DNA of 12,247 nt. Origin: JBNJEL01 sp051745835 (GTDB lineage Bacteria; Bacillota; Halanaerobiia; Halobacteroidales; Acetohalobiaceae). Positions 1 to 7,174 of the stretch are shown piece after piece; the first letter of the stretch is position 1, and the number at the start of each line of letters is the position of its first letter. The notes below the pieces were generated by a model. That model was not told the origin of the DNA. It ran no database searches and was given only the letters and a program-made list of their open reading frames with translations. Location: the NCBI GenBank assembly GCA_051745835.1, contig JBNJEL010000057.1, forward strand, positions 1 to 12,247, in the 5' to 3' direction. Both the position numbers and the translations under genes were made by a program.

Positions 1-144
1 CACCCTCCTGTAATTGATTATTTTCTGGTGATTTAATTATATTACAGTTTGGTCCACTATGGAATCTTTATTTAGTTCAACTTCATTTTACAATTAAGCT
101 AACTTATTTAGATGATATTCGTAAACTTCCGACTCTATTAACCT
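1..144. other. Edge region with no intact gene; possible gene remnant
   Basis: No complete gene is visible here. On the + strand one frame stays open from 18 to a TAA at 144-146 and would encode about 42 residues, but it has no ATG, GTG or TTG codon and is preceded by an in-frame TGA at 15-17. A good terminator follows at once, so this could be the decayed or frameshifted 3' end of a + strand gene; I do not recognise the peptide. On the - strand, bases 4-9 read AGGAGG, which could be the ribosome binding site of a gene starting just left of the window. Both readings are guesses without the flanking sequence. Confidence 0.2.
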
Positions 145-171
145 AAGCAACCTGTGATGGTTGCTTTTTTT
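145..171 (+). terminator. Rho-independent terminator before tepA
   Basis: A perfect 8-bp stem, AAGCAACC paired with GGTTGCTT around the loop TGTGAT, runs straight into a seven-T run. It would end a + strand transcript entering from the left and insulates tepA from it. Confidence 0.8.
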
Positions 172-191
172 AGTTTGATGTATATAAATTG

Positions 192-219
192 TTGAAATCT
201 ATCATACTAAGAATAAATT
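192..219 (+). promoter_or_regulatory. Possible sigma-A promoter for tepA-ylzJ
   Basis: TTGAAA (192-197, five of six consensus bases) is followed after 16 bases by TAAATT (214-219, four of six). It lies downstream of a terminator and about 20 bases before the tepA start, so transcription should begin in this gap. The -10 match is weak in this AT-rich stretch. Confidence 0.35.
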
Positions 220-241
220 ATTTATTCGGGGGGGAAATTAG

Positions 242-940
242 TTGGCTGAAGATAAGCAACAACAGAATAATCCGTTAGAGACACTAAAACAGTTAGGACA
301 GACTAAAGTACCGCAGAATACTGACCAAGAGATTCATTGTATTAGTATTGTAGGACAGATTGAAGGACATAAGAGTTTGCCAGCAAAAAATAAGACTACT
401 AAGTATGAACACTTAATTCCACAGTTAGTAGCTGTCGAGCAGAATCCTAAGGTCAAAGGAGTTATTATGATCTTAAATACTGTAGGTGGAGATATCGAGG
501 CAGGTTTAGCTATTTCAGAGATGCTAAGTAGCCTCTCTAAACCGACAGTCTCATTAGTCTTAGGCGGTGGACATAGTATTGGCGTTCCAATTGCGGTAGC
601 TACGGATAAAGCCTTTATTGCAGAGACCGCTACGATGACAATTCATCCCATTCGACTAACCGGGATGGTCATTGGAGTTCCTCAGACTTATGATTACTTG
701 GATAAGATGCAGGATCGAGTTATTGACTTTGTCAGCAATCATTCGAATATTACAGAACAGCGCTTTAGAGAGTTAATGTTTCAGACAGGTGAGTTAGTGC
801 GTGATGTAGGAACAGTTTTAATTGGACAGGAAGCAGTAAAAGAACAGATTATTGATGAAGTAGGCGGTCTTAATCGTGCCGTAGAAGAGTTGCAAGCAAG
901 AATTGATTCTGCCTCCACAATTGAAGAAGTGCTTAACTAA
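242..940 (+). CDS. tepA: TepA/ClpP-family serine peptidase
   Basis: This 232-residue protein belongs to the ClpP/crotonase-fold peptidases and closely resembles the TepA (translocation-enhancing protein) type of Bacillus. Visible landmarks are the Gly-rich strand VLGGGHSIGV with the candidate nucleophile Ser112, ETATMTIHP with candidate His135, and TGELVRD, whose Asp188 aligns with the third catalytic residue of ClpP, so the triad looks intact. There is no signal peptide or membrane segment, so it should be cytoplasmic. The start is TTG, behind a run of seven G (228-234) at normal spacing. The ylzJ-like gene follows after 17 bases, so the two are probably cotranscribed. In B. subtilis tepA lies in the order tepA-ylzJ-spoIIIE. 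The physiological substrate is not evident; a role in export, germination or spore protein turnover is known or suspected only from relatives. Confidence 0.88.
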   Translation: MAEDKQQQNNPLETLKQLGQTKVPQNTDQEIHCISIVGQIEGHKSLPAKNKTTKYEHLIPQLVAVEQNPKVKGVIMILNTVGGDIEAGLAISEMLSSLSKPTVSLVLGGGHSIGVPIAVATDKAFIAETATMTIHPIRLTGMVIGVPQTYDYLDKMQDRVIDFVSNHSNITEQRFRELMFQTGELVRDVGTVLIGQEAVKEQIIDEVGGLNRAVEELQARIDSASTIEEVLN

Positions 941-957
941 AAAGAGGTGAGTTAAAG

Positions 958-1179
958 ATGTATTACACCATTATTCCCCAAGAAGATATCTTTACGGAAG
1001 AACAAGAACAAGAAGAGTTAGTGGAGTTAAATGTAGCTGGAGTTAAGATGTTAATTAATCAGACCGCTATTGATACCGGTGAGATAGTACAGATAATTAG
1101 TTCTAATCCTCAAGACTATCTTAATCAGGATTATCAACCGGGTACTAAGATTAAATTTACTCCTCAAGCCACAGAGTAA
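958..1179 (+). CDS. ylzJ: YlzJ-like small protein
   Basis: A 73-residue acidic protein starting MYYTIIPQEDIF, a beginning typical of the YlzJ-like family, which has no established function. It starts with ATG behind the ribosome binding site GAGGTGAG. It lies 17 bases after tepA, as its homologue does in Bacillus, so it is probably cotranscribed with it and the conserved pairing is the best hint to its role. No signal peptide, membrane segment, Cys cluster or enzyme motif is visible. The second half (residues about 38-70) contains the family-like stretch TGEIVQIISSNPQDYL. The last coding bases form the 5' arm of the terminator that ends the unit. Confidence 0.75.
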   Translation: MYYTIIPQEDIFTEEQEQEELVELNVAGVKMLINQTAIDTGEIVQIISSNPQDYLNQDYQPGTKIKFTPQATE

Positions 1180-1200
1180 TTTAGCTCTGTGGTTCTTTAT
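1169..1200 (+). terminator. Terminator overlapping the end of the ylzJ-like gene
   Basis: CCACAGAG (1169-1176) pairs perfectly with CTCTGTGG (1185-1192) over an 8-base loop and is followed by the T-rich TTCTTTAT. The left arm lies inside the final codons of the ylzJ-like gene and its TAA opens the loop, so translation to the stop codon would interfere with folding until the ribosome leaves. The T tract is broken by one C and one A. Confidence 0.65.
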
Positions 1201-1210
1201 TATCTGTAGA

Positions 1211-1240
1211 TTGGCGTTTAGAGCTAGGATATGTTATAAT
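1211..1240 (+). promoter_or_regulatory. Extended -10 promoter of the Na/Pi transporter
   Basis: A perfect TATAAT (1235-1240) carries an upstream TGT (1232-1234), giving the extended -10 form TGnTATAAT. TTGGCG (1211-1216, four of six) lies 18 bases upstream as a -35. Transcription would begin near 1247, just past the terminator of the previous unit, so the transporter gene is its own unit. Confidence 0.72.
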
Positions 1241-1262
1241 TATTTTGGGTAAAAATTATGTA

Positions 1263-1270
1263 GAGGGGGA
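1263..1270 (+). promoter_or_regulatory. Ribosome binding site setting the TTG1278 start
   Basis: GAGGGGGA ends seven bases before TTG1278. No such site precedes the longer in-frame TTG at 1245, which lies at or before the predicted transcript start near 1247. The shorter reading is therefore preferred. Confidence 0.7.
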
Positions 1271-1277
1271 GAAGAAT

Positions 1278-2927
1278 TTGTCGTTAGGAATGTTATTTAA
1301 TCTGTTAGGCGGTTTGGGACTTTTTATTTATGGTATGAAACAGATGGCAGATGGCTTACAGAAGACAGCTGGCAAGAAACTGCGTAAATTATTGGGGCTG
1401 TTAACTACTAATCGGATTGCAGGATTATTAGTGGGAACAGGAGTAACAGCCATCATTCAAAGTAGTAGTGCGACTACTGTAATGGTAGTCGGTTTTGTTA
1501 ATGCCGGCTTAATGACTTTAAAGCAGTCTATTGGCGTGATTATGGGGGCTAATATTGGAACCACAATTACAGCACAGTTGATTGCTTTTAAGTTAACTAA
1601 TTACTCATTTCATGCGATTGCTTTAGGTGCAGCATTATATCTATTTGGTAGTAAAAAGAAAACTAAGTATGTAGGACAGGTCTTTTTAGGTTTCGGTATT
1701 CTATTTTTAGGTTTGAGCACAATGAAAGAGACTATGGCGCCGCTACGTGATTCGCCGGTCTTTATTACTGCTATGGAGCAGTTTGGTAAAACGCCTATTT
1801 TAGGTGTCTTATTAGGAGCAGCAATTACGGTAATTGTCCAAAGTAGTAGTGCCAGTATGGGAATTTTGATTGGGCTAGTTTCAGTTGGAGCTATTAATTA
1901 TCAAGCTGCTGTGCCGATTCTATTGGGGGATAATATTGGAACTACAGTAACTGCTTTATTATCAAGTATCGGTACGAATACGACCGCTAAACGGTCAGCA
2001 ATTGCTCATATGATCTTTAATGTGATCGGTTCAGTGGTCTTTATTTTAGCTTTATACTCAATACCTAACTTACCAGCTCTATTAGAGAAATTCTTTATTA
2101 GTTTCTCGCATTACTTTGGACAGGATATTAGTGCTGAGCGGATGTTGGCAAATACACATTCGGTCTTTAATGTAATTAATGCTTTAGTTTGGCTACCGTT
2201 TGTTGGTTTTATGGTACAGATAGTTACCAAATTAGTACCAGAACAGACAGAAGAGCCTGAACAAGGTCTTAAGTACATTGATGAACGGATGTTACAGACG
2301 CCAGGAGTAGCACTTGATCAGACTCACAAAGAGATAATTCATATGACTGAGTTATCTCACCAATCAGTAATTAAAGCACAGCAGGGATTGGTTAATGAAG
2401 ATGAAGAACTTATTGCAGAGATTAAAGAACAAGAAGAGATCATTGATCGCTTAGAGTGTGAAATAGTTGCTTATTTAGCTAAGATTTCCGATCAACAAGC
2501 GCTATCAACTGATGACAAGGAGCGGATTAACTGTTTACTAAAGATAGTTGATGCGGTAGAGAGTATTGGTGATAATGCTGAGAATATCGCTAGCTTAACT
2601 GAGTATAAGATAGAAGAAAATTTAAAGTTTACAGATCAGGCAATTAGTGAGATTGATAAAGTTTTTGGTAAATTAGAGAAGATGTTAAACACGTTAACTG
2701 ATGCTTTAGCAGATTATAACCACCAGAGTGCTAAACAGATTCTAGAATTAGAAGGAGAGGTTGATCGCCTAGAAGAAGATTACCGCGATGCTCATTTAAA
2801 ACGTTTAAATGGTGGTTCTTGTGTGCCAGTTGCTGGAGTAATCTATTTAGAAGTGTTAAAAAATGTGGAACATATTGGTGATCAGATTACTAAGATTAGT
2901 TACTCTATCTTAGAGGATATTAAATAA
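1278..2927 (+). CDS. Na/phosphate cotransporter with PhoU-like C-terminus
   Basis: A 549-residue protein of the NptA/YjbB group of Na+/inorganic phosphate cotransporters. The membrane part (about residues 1-325) holds two inverted-repeat cores. Each has a QSSS motif (about 61-64 and 188-191) followed by a G(A/D)NIGTT motif (about 90-96 and 217-223); in this family these line the phosphate and sodium path. From about residue 350 the chain is soluble, charged and helical, with two PhoU-like halves (for example VDAVESIGDNAENI and KNVEHIGDQI), probably a cytoplasmic regulatory domain. The TTG start matches the promoter and ribosome binding site, whereas a start at 1245 would add eleven charged residues before the first helix. 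Flanking terminators make the gene monocistronic. It separates ylzJ from spoIIIE, which are adjacent in Bacillus. Whether it imports or exports phosphate cannot be read from the sequence. Confidence 0.9.
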   Translation: MSLGMLFNLLGGLGLFIYGMKQMADGLQKTAGKKLRKLLGLLTTNRIAGLLVGTGVTAIIQSSSATTVMVVGFVNAGLMTLKQSIGVIMGANIGTTITAQLIAFKLTNYSFHAIALGAALYLFGSKKKTKYVGQVFLGFGILFLGLSTMKETMAPLRDSPVFITAMEQFGKTPILGVLLGAAITVIVQSSSASMGILIGLVSVGAINYQAAVPILLGDNIGTTVTALLSSIGTNTTAKRSAIAHMIFNVIGSVVFILALYSIPNLPALLEKFFISFSHYFGQDISAERMLANTHSVFNVINALVWLPFVGFMVQIVTKLVPEQTEEPEQGLKYIDERMLQTPGVALDQTHKEIIHMTELSHQSVIKAQQGLVNEDEELIAEIKEQEEIIDRLECEIVAYLAKISDQQALSTDDKERINCLLKIVDAVESIGDNAENIASLTEYKIEENLKFTDQAISEIDKVFGKLEKMLNTLTDALADYNHQSAKQILELEGEVDRLEEDYRDAHLKRLNGGSCVPVAGVIYLEVLKNVEHIGDQITKISYSILEDIK

Positions 2928-2940
2928 AGTGATTAGCAGA

Positions 2941-2969
2941 ATGCACCCTTGATTGGGGTGCATTTTTTT
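2941..2969 (+). terminator. Terminator after the Na/Pi transporter
   Basis: ATGCACCC pairs with GGGTGCAT around the loop TTGATTG and runs into a seven-T tract. It is a strong intrinsic terminator 13 bases after the stop codon, separating this gene from the translocase gene. Confidence 0.92.
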
Positions 2970-3011
2970 ATTTGCAGGACAATCTTAAATTGATGACGAA
3001 TAAAGTGAGAT

Positions 3012-3017
3012 GAGGTG
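3012..3017 (+). promoter_or_regulatory. Ribosome binding site setting the TTG3024 start
   Basis: GAGGTG, part of a near-match to the full anti-16S complement, ends six bases before TTG3024. The in-frame GTG codons at 3015 and 3018 overlap or abut this site and so cannot be served by it. Confidence 0.65.
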
Positions 3018-3023
3018 GTGGAA

Positions 3024-5108
3024 TTGAAATCAATATTTAACAAAATTTATCAAGAGCGTAATAATGAATTATTAGGTATCTTTTTAATTATATTAGCACT
3101 ATTATTGGGAGTTAATTTCTACGTTGAGACCGCTGGGGTTGTAGGACGAGTTTTAACAGCAGGATGTGCTATAATGATCGGACAGGGCGCTTACTTACTA
3201 CCCTTAATTTTTTTATTATGGGGAATTAATTTGATTAGAACTAAGAAACTTAAGCTAACTGTGCGATTAATCGGCTTAATTATTGTAACGGTAGTAATAT
3301 TAGCAGCACTTCACTTGCAATCCACTACAGGGAGAGAGTTTAAATTTGCACTGCAGGGCGCAGGTGGTGGAGTAGTAGGTGCAGTAATTATTTACACTTT
3401 ACGCTTTACTGTTGAGCAGATAGGAGCTTATATTATTCTTAGTGCTTTCGGTCTGGTCGGTTTCTTACTGGCTACTAATTTATTTTTAGTTACTATCTTT
3501 TCTCAGTTTAAAGAACGTTGGCTAGAAGTAAGTAAAGAGCTTAAACAGTATTATCACCAAATAAAGTCTTCAGCTGATAATAATAAGGCAGCTGCTGATC
3601 AAAAGCTGACAGATCCCTCGGTTTCTTCGTCATCTGTTGCAGCTAGTAGTTCACCAGAAGAGATTAAGCAGGAGAAAAGTGCAGAAGATACTACTTTACC
3701 TTCTGTATCTATCTTAGATTCACTAGAGAAGACTAGTAGTACTGAGCTAAATGAGGCTGATGGGGAGCTGTTAGAGAGCACATTAAACAACTTTGGAGTA
3801 GAAGCAGAAGTAAAGGAGATTAACTATGGGCCAACAGTAACTCGTTATGAAGTGCAGCCAGCACCGGGAGTTAAGGTTAGTAAAATCTCTAGTTTAGCGA
3901 ATGATATAGCTTTAGCACTAGCGGCTTCTGATGTAAGGATTGAAGCTCCAATTCCTGGTAAATCTGCCATTGGAATCGAAGTTCCTAATCAAAAGCAGGT
4001 ACTGGTTCATCTGCGAGAGATTTTAGAAACAGATAAGTTTCAGACCTTCGATTCTAAATTAGGAATTGCTTTAGGGAAGGATATTACCGGTACAGCGGTA
4101 GTGGCTGATTTAGCTACTATGCCCCATCTGTTAATAGCAGGAGCAACCGGCTCGGGAAAGAGCGTCTGTATTAATACGATTATTAGTAGTTTACTCTACC
4201 GCGGGACTTTTGATCAGATTAAGTTTATGTTAATCGATCCTAAGAAGGTAGAGCTTAATATCTATAATCAGATACCTCACTTGATTGCGCCGGTAGTAAC
4301 CGATCCCAAGAAGGCAGCTTCTGCTTTAAAGTGGGTAGTCCAAGAGATGGAACAGCGGTATGAAATCTTTGCTGAAAATGGGGCTAAAGGAATTGCAAGC
4401 TTTAATCGTCAAGCTAATAGTAAAGAAGAAGAACTGCCGTATATTGTGGTAATCATTGATGAGCTGTCCGATCTGATGATGGTAGCCGCTGATACTGTCG
4501 AAGATGCTATCTGTCGCTTAGCTCAGATGGCTAGGGCAGCCGGGATTTACTTAATTATTGCTACACAGCGGCCTTCGGTTGATGTAATTACGGGTGTGAT
4601 TAAGGCTAACATACCTAGCCGTATCTCCTTTGCTGTTTCCTCGCAGGCTGATTCACGAACTATCTTAGATGCAGGTGGTGCGGAAAAATTATTAGGACAG
4701 GGAGATATGTTATTTTCACCGGTAGGTTCACAACAAGAAATTAGAATTCAGGGAGCTTTTATCTCGGAGTCTGAAGTTAAGAACTTAGTCGAGGAAGTTA
4801 AAAACCAAGCTGATTTGGAGTATGCTCAACAATTAGCTGAGATCAAGCAACAGGAGCTTACGATTGAAACTGAAGATAAGGATGAATTATATGAAAAAGC
4901 AGTACAGATAGCAGTTAAAGAACGGGCCTCCATCTCTTTGCTTCAGCGTAAGCTGCGGATTGGTTATACCAGAGCAGCACGGTTGATTGATACGATGGAA
5001 GAAGAAGGAATAGTTGGCGAACACCGCGGCAGTAAAGCACGTGAAGTGTTAGTAGCTGAAGAAGAGTTAGACCAATTGTTTGCTTCGAAAACTACAGTTA
5101 GTAATTAG
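3024..5108 (+). CDS. spoIIIE: FtsK/SpoIIIE-family DNA translocase
   Basis: A 694-residue membrane-anchored, ATP-driven pump that moves double-stranded DNA through the division or sporulation septum. About four hydrophobic segments fill residues 15-165. A Ser/Glu/Lys-rich linker follows (about 180-245), short as in SpoIIIE and unlike the long linker of E. coli FtsK. The motor carries Walker A GATGSGKS (about 373-380), Walker B YIVVIIDELSDL (about 473-484) and the ATQRPSVDVITG motif. A C-terminal winged-helix gamma domain (about 620-677, with LLQRKLRIGYTRAARLID) normally reads polar guide sequences and in FtsK contacts XerD. No residue expected in the motor appears to be missing. Length and layout fit SpoIIIE. 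The tepA-ylzJ neighbourhood supports that name, but a vegetative FtsK/SftA role is equally possible. I see no convincing promoter between the upstream terminator and the start. Confidence 0.93.
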   Translation: MKSIFNKIYQERNNELLGIFLIILALLLGVNFYVETAGVVGRVLTAGCAIMIGQGAYLLPLIFLLWGINLIRTKKLKLTVRLIGLIIVTVVILAALHLQSTTGREFKFALQGAGGGVVGAVIIYTLRFTVEQIGAYIILSAFGLVGFLLATNLFLVTIFSQFKERWLEVSKELKQYYHQIKSSADNNKAAADQKLTDPSVSSSSVAASSSPEEIKQEKSAEDTTLPSVSILDSLEKTSSTELNEADGELLESTLNNFGVEAEVKEINYGPTVTRYEVQPAPGVKVSKISSLANDIALALAASDVRIEAPIPGKSAIGIEVPNQKQVLVHLREILETDKFQTFDSKLGIALGKDITGTAVVADLATMPHLLIAGATGSGKSVCINTIISSLLYRGTFDQIKFMLIDPKKVELNIYNQIPHLIAPVVTDPKKAASALKWVVQEMEQRYEIFAENGAKGIASFNRQANSKEEELPYIVVIIDELSDLMMVAADTVEDAICRLAQMARAAGIYLIIATQRPSVDVITGVIKANIPSRISFAVSSQADSRTILDAGGAEKLLGQGDMLFSPVGSQQEIRIQGAFISESEVKNLVEEVKNQADLEYAQQLAEIKQQELTIETEDKDELYEKAVQIAVKERASISLLQRKLRIGYTRAARLIDTMEEEGIVGEHRGSKAREVLVAEEELDQLFASKTTVSN

Positions 5109-5176
5109 AAGATTTTGGTCACAAAGTAAAGCGGGCTACATAAGTATACTCTAAAGCAAGTTAAGGAGGAGCTAGA

Positions 5177-6136
5177 ATGAATGGATTAACTATTGCCCGT
5201 GAGCTTCGAACTCGTGAAAGGATGTTAATGAGGTTATATCGTCAGTTAGACCGTGAAGTTACTACTGGTAATTTAGAGGATTTAACAGCTCGATTGCGTC
5301 AACTACAGCAGCGCCAGCTTAATCTATTAGCTGATTTAATCGATGAATTAGAAGCACCTCTGCCGCCGTGGTCTAGTATTAAGTTAGCTCAACATGTAGT
5401 GCAGCAAGGGGAGAGTATCTTTTTAATTGCTCAAAAGTATAATACTACAGGTGCTAATCTATTGCGCGTTAATCCAGATATTAGCGATCCCGATGACCTT
5501 AGAGCGGGGATGACAATTAACCTACCAATTATCTTACCCCCGCTACCAGCTTCTTACTTTGATTATGTAGTTAAACCGAATGATACTCTATTTCAGTTAG
5601 CTCAGCGATTTAATACTACGTTAGATGAATTGATCTATTATAATAGTATCAGTAATCCTGATTTGATCTATCCGGGACGAGTTTTAATTATTCCTTATAG
5701 TGATACTCAAGAAGAGCGTAATAGAGATTATAGGAGAGGGCGAGAAGCTATTGATGATCGAGTGAGTAATAGAGAGTTAGAGTATCGCAGTATTGAACGT
5801 ACTAGTCGGGGAGATTATCGCGGTTCGATTGAAGAGAAATTATTTGCAGCCAATACTAGATTTAGATTAGAGAGAATTCTTGATAACTTTACACTTGATC
5901 TGCCGTCAGCGATTAATTTTGATGATTATTTAGTTGTAGGAGCAGTAGAATATGATATTACAGAAATTAATTTACAGCAGAGGAGAATTAAAGTAGTGGT
6001 GCGTCGTAAGAATGCTGGCTATCACTTAGTTCAGGTAGCTAAAGAACAATTTAGAGCAGAAGGAACGTATAGAATTGATTTTGTAACTAATGATGGTCAA
6101 ATGTTAGATCGGGATAGAATTGATATTTCAAACTAA
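5177..6136 (+). CDS. Two-LysM-domain protein with unrecognised C-terminal domain
   Basis: A 319-residue protein, starting with ATG behind a strong AAGGAGGA. Residues 1-60 are charged and heptad-like, probably a coiled coil, with no signal peptide or membrane segment. Two LysM modules follow: about 72-118 (HVVQQGESIFLIAQKYN to GMTINLPI) and 129-174 (YVVKPNDTLFQLAQRFN to GRVLIIPY). LysM modules bind N-acetylglucosamine polymers such as peptidoglycan. An Arg/Glu-rich linker (about 176-220) leads to a beta-rich domain (about 225-319, ending MLDRDRIDIS) that I do not recognise. No hydrolase motif is seen. With no export signal, a LysM protein in a spore former may act from the mother-cell side on cortex or coat, as SafA and SpoVID do; this is inference. 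It lies 68 bases after the translocase gene, and a terminator follows. A secreted wall protein using an unusual route is the alternative. Confidence 0.8.
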   Translation: MNGLTIARELRTRERMLMRLYRQLDREVTTGNLEDLTARLRQLQQRQLNLLADLIDELEAPLPPWSSIKLAQHVVQQGESIFLIAQKYNTTGANLLRVNPDISDPDDLRAGMTINLPIILPPLPASYFDYVVKPNDTLFQLAQRFNTTLDELIYYNSISNPDLIYPGRVLIIPYSDTQEERNRDYRRGREAIDDRVSNRELEYRSIERTSRGDYRGSIEEKLFAANTRFRLERILDNFTLDLPSAINFDDYLVVGAVEYDITEINLQQRRIKVVVRRKNAGYHLVQVAKEQFRAEGTYRIDFVTNDGQMLDRDRIDISN

Positions 6137-6140
6137 GAGT

Positions 6141-6187
6141 AGTAAGCGGCTGCTAGTTATTAATGGTAGTCGCTTACTGTTATTTTT
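6141..6187 (+). terminator. Terminator after the LysM gene
   Basis: A long imperfect hairpin: AGTAAGCG (6141-6148) pairs with CGCTTACT (6171-6178), and pairing continues inward through G-T wobbles for about seven more pairs around a short AT loop. The tail GTTATTTTT follows. It ends the LysM transcript only five bases after the stop codon. Confidence 0.75.
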
Positions 6188-6209
6188 AAGAAATTTAAAA
6201 GAATTTCTT
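6188..6209 (+). repeat. Perfect 8-6-8 inverted repeat upstream of the sigma gene
   Basis: AAGAAATT and AATTTCTT flank TAAAAG, directly abutting the tail of the preceding terminator. It could be a second weak terminator hairpin (TTTAGTTTTG follows) or an operator about 130 bases upstream of the sigma factor start. The remaining gap to 6342 is AT-rich and I found no convincing promoter in it. Confidence 0.5.
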
Positions 6210-6331
6210 TAGTTTTGTAATTTAAGCAGGAAAGATAATTTGTTTTAGAGAATGAATATGATAGTGTAATTAGATAGGGATAATGATTGCAGATAAGTTA
6301 TTCCATAATTTATGTATCAATATGTATAAAC

Positions 6332-6338
6332 AGGAGGG
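6332..6338 (+). promoter_or_regulatory. Ribosome binding site setting the ATG6343 start
   Basis: AGGAGGG ends four bases before ATG6343. The longer in-frame reading from 6283 has no such site, and its extra residues (starting MIADKLFHNLC) do not match the family's N-terminus. The shorter start is therefore strongly preferred. Confidence 0.85.
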
Positions 6339-6342
6339 AAGT

Positions 6343-7170
6343 ATGATCAATTCTATTAATCAATATTACCAGGATATTTCGCATGAATTATTAAGTAAGG
6401 AAGAAGAGATTGCTTTAGCTAAGAAGGCTCAAAACGGTGACCTCGAAGCTAAAGATAAACTGATAAGACATAACTTGCGTTTAGTAGTAAGTATTGCCAA
6501 TAAACATCAAGGTAAAGGACTTGATCTACAGGATTTAGTTCAAGAAGGTAATATCGGTTTAATTACCGCTGTAGAGAAGTTTGATCCGGATAAAGGTTAT
6601 CGCTTCAGTACTTATGCTTCGTGGTGGATTAAACAGCGAGTTACTAGAGCAATTGCTAACCAGGGTAAGACGATTAGAATTCCGGTTCATGTTTGGCAGA
6701 AGACCAATAAAATCTTTAAGGTCAAAGATGAGTTGCAGACTGAATTAGGGAGAGAACCGACTGCCGAAGAGATAGCCGAAGAGACTGATATTTCATTAGA
6801 GAAGATCAAAGAAGTCTTGCAAGTAATCACTGATCAAAACTTAGCTTCATTAAATCAGTTTGTAGGTGATGATAAAGATACAGAGTTAGGTCAGTTAGTA
6901 CCGAGCAATAGTGCTGATGATCCTGTAGAAGGGACAAGCCAACAGCTATTAAGAGAAGATTTAGAGGAGCTGTTAACTGAACTATCTGACCGTGAAGCTG
7001 AGGTCATTAGATTACGTTTTGGGCTAAAGGATAGTCGTCCTCGGACACTTAAGGAAGTAGGAGAAGAGTTAGGGGTGACAAGAGAGCGGATTAGACAGAT
7101 TCAGCTTAAGGCGCTTAATCGCTTGCAGCATCCAACGCGTATTAAACAGCTTAAAGGCTATTTGGAGTGA
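6343..7170 (+). CDS. RpoD-like RNA polymerase sigma factor (group 1/2)
   Basis: A 275-residue sigma-70 factor of the RpoD/SigA type. It has region 1.2 (residues about 3-32, INQYYQDISHELLSKEEE), region 2 (about 41-113), region 3 (about 118-195) and region 4 (about 208-262). It lacks region 1.1 and the long insert of primary sigmas. Region 2.4 reads YRFSTYASWWIKQRVTRAI, keeping the Gln and Thr that read TATAAT. Region 4.2 reads VTRERIRQIQLKALNRLQHP, nearly the housekeeping -35 reader, so it should use TTGACA/TATAAT promoters like those in this window. By size it is most likely a group 2 (accessory) factor, but a compact primary sigma cannot be excluded. Its stop codon lies four bases before the recU ATG, so the two genes are probably coupled. 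No anti-sigma gene is adjacent. Confidence 0.9.
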   Translation: MINSINQYYQDISHELLSKEEEIALAKKAQNGDLEAKDKLIRHNLRLVVSIANKHQGKGLDLQDLVQEGNIGLITAVEKFDPDKGYRFSTYASWWIKQRVTRAIANQGKTIRIPVHVWQKTNKIFKVKDELQTELGREPTAEEIAEETDISLEKIKEVLQVITDQNLASLNQFVGDDKDTELGQLVPSNSADDPVEGTSQQLLREDLEELLTELSDREAEVIRLRFGLKDSRPRTLKEVGEELGVTRERIRQIQLKALNRLQHPTRIKQLKGYLE

Positions 7171-7174
7171 TTTG

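Noticed and set aside
1245..1277. N-terminal extension of the Na/Pi transporter
   Set aside because: It overlaps the predicted transcript start of an extended -10 promoter, lacks a ribosome binding site and adds charged residues before the first membrane helix.
3599..3790. Open frame of 63 codons on the - strand inside the FtsK/SpoIIIE gene
   Set aside because: It mirrors the Ser/Glu-rich linker of the translocase on the other strand, is Ser-rich low complexity for that reason, and has no supporting ribosome binding site or family resemblance.
5121..5150. SigK-like promoter before the LysM gene (AC, 16 bases, CATAAGTAT)
   Set aside because: The -10 lacks the final TA in register, and the sigma-A reading of TATACT has no -35 at proper spacing. 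The match is too weak to list, though it would fit a spore-coat role.
6283..6342. Twenty extra N-terminal residues of the sigma factor
   Set aside because: AGGAGGG at 6332-6338 clearly serves ATG6343, and the extension does not resemble sigma factor sequence.
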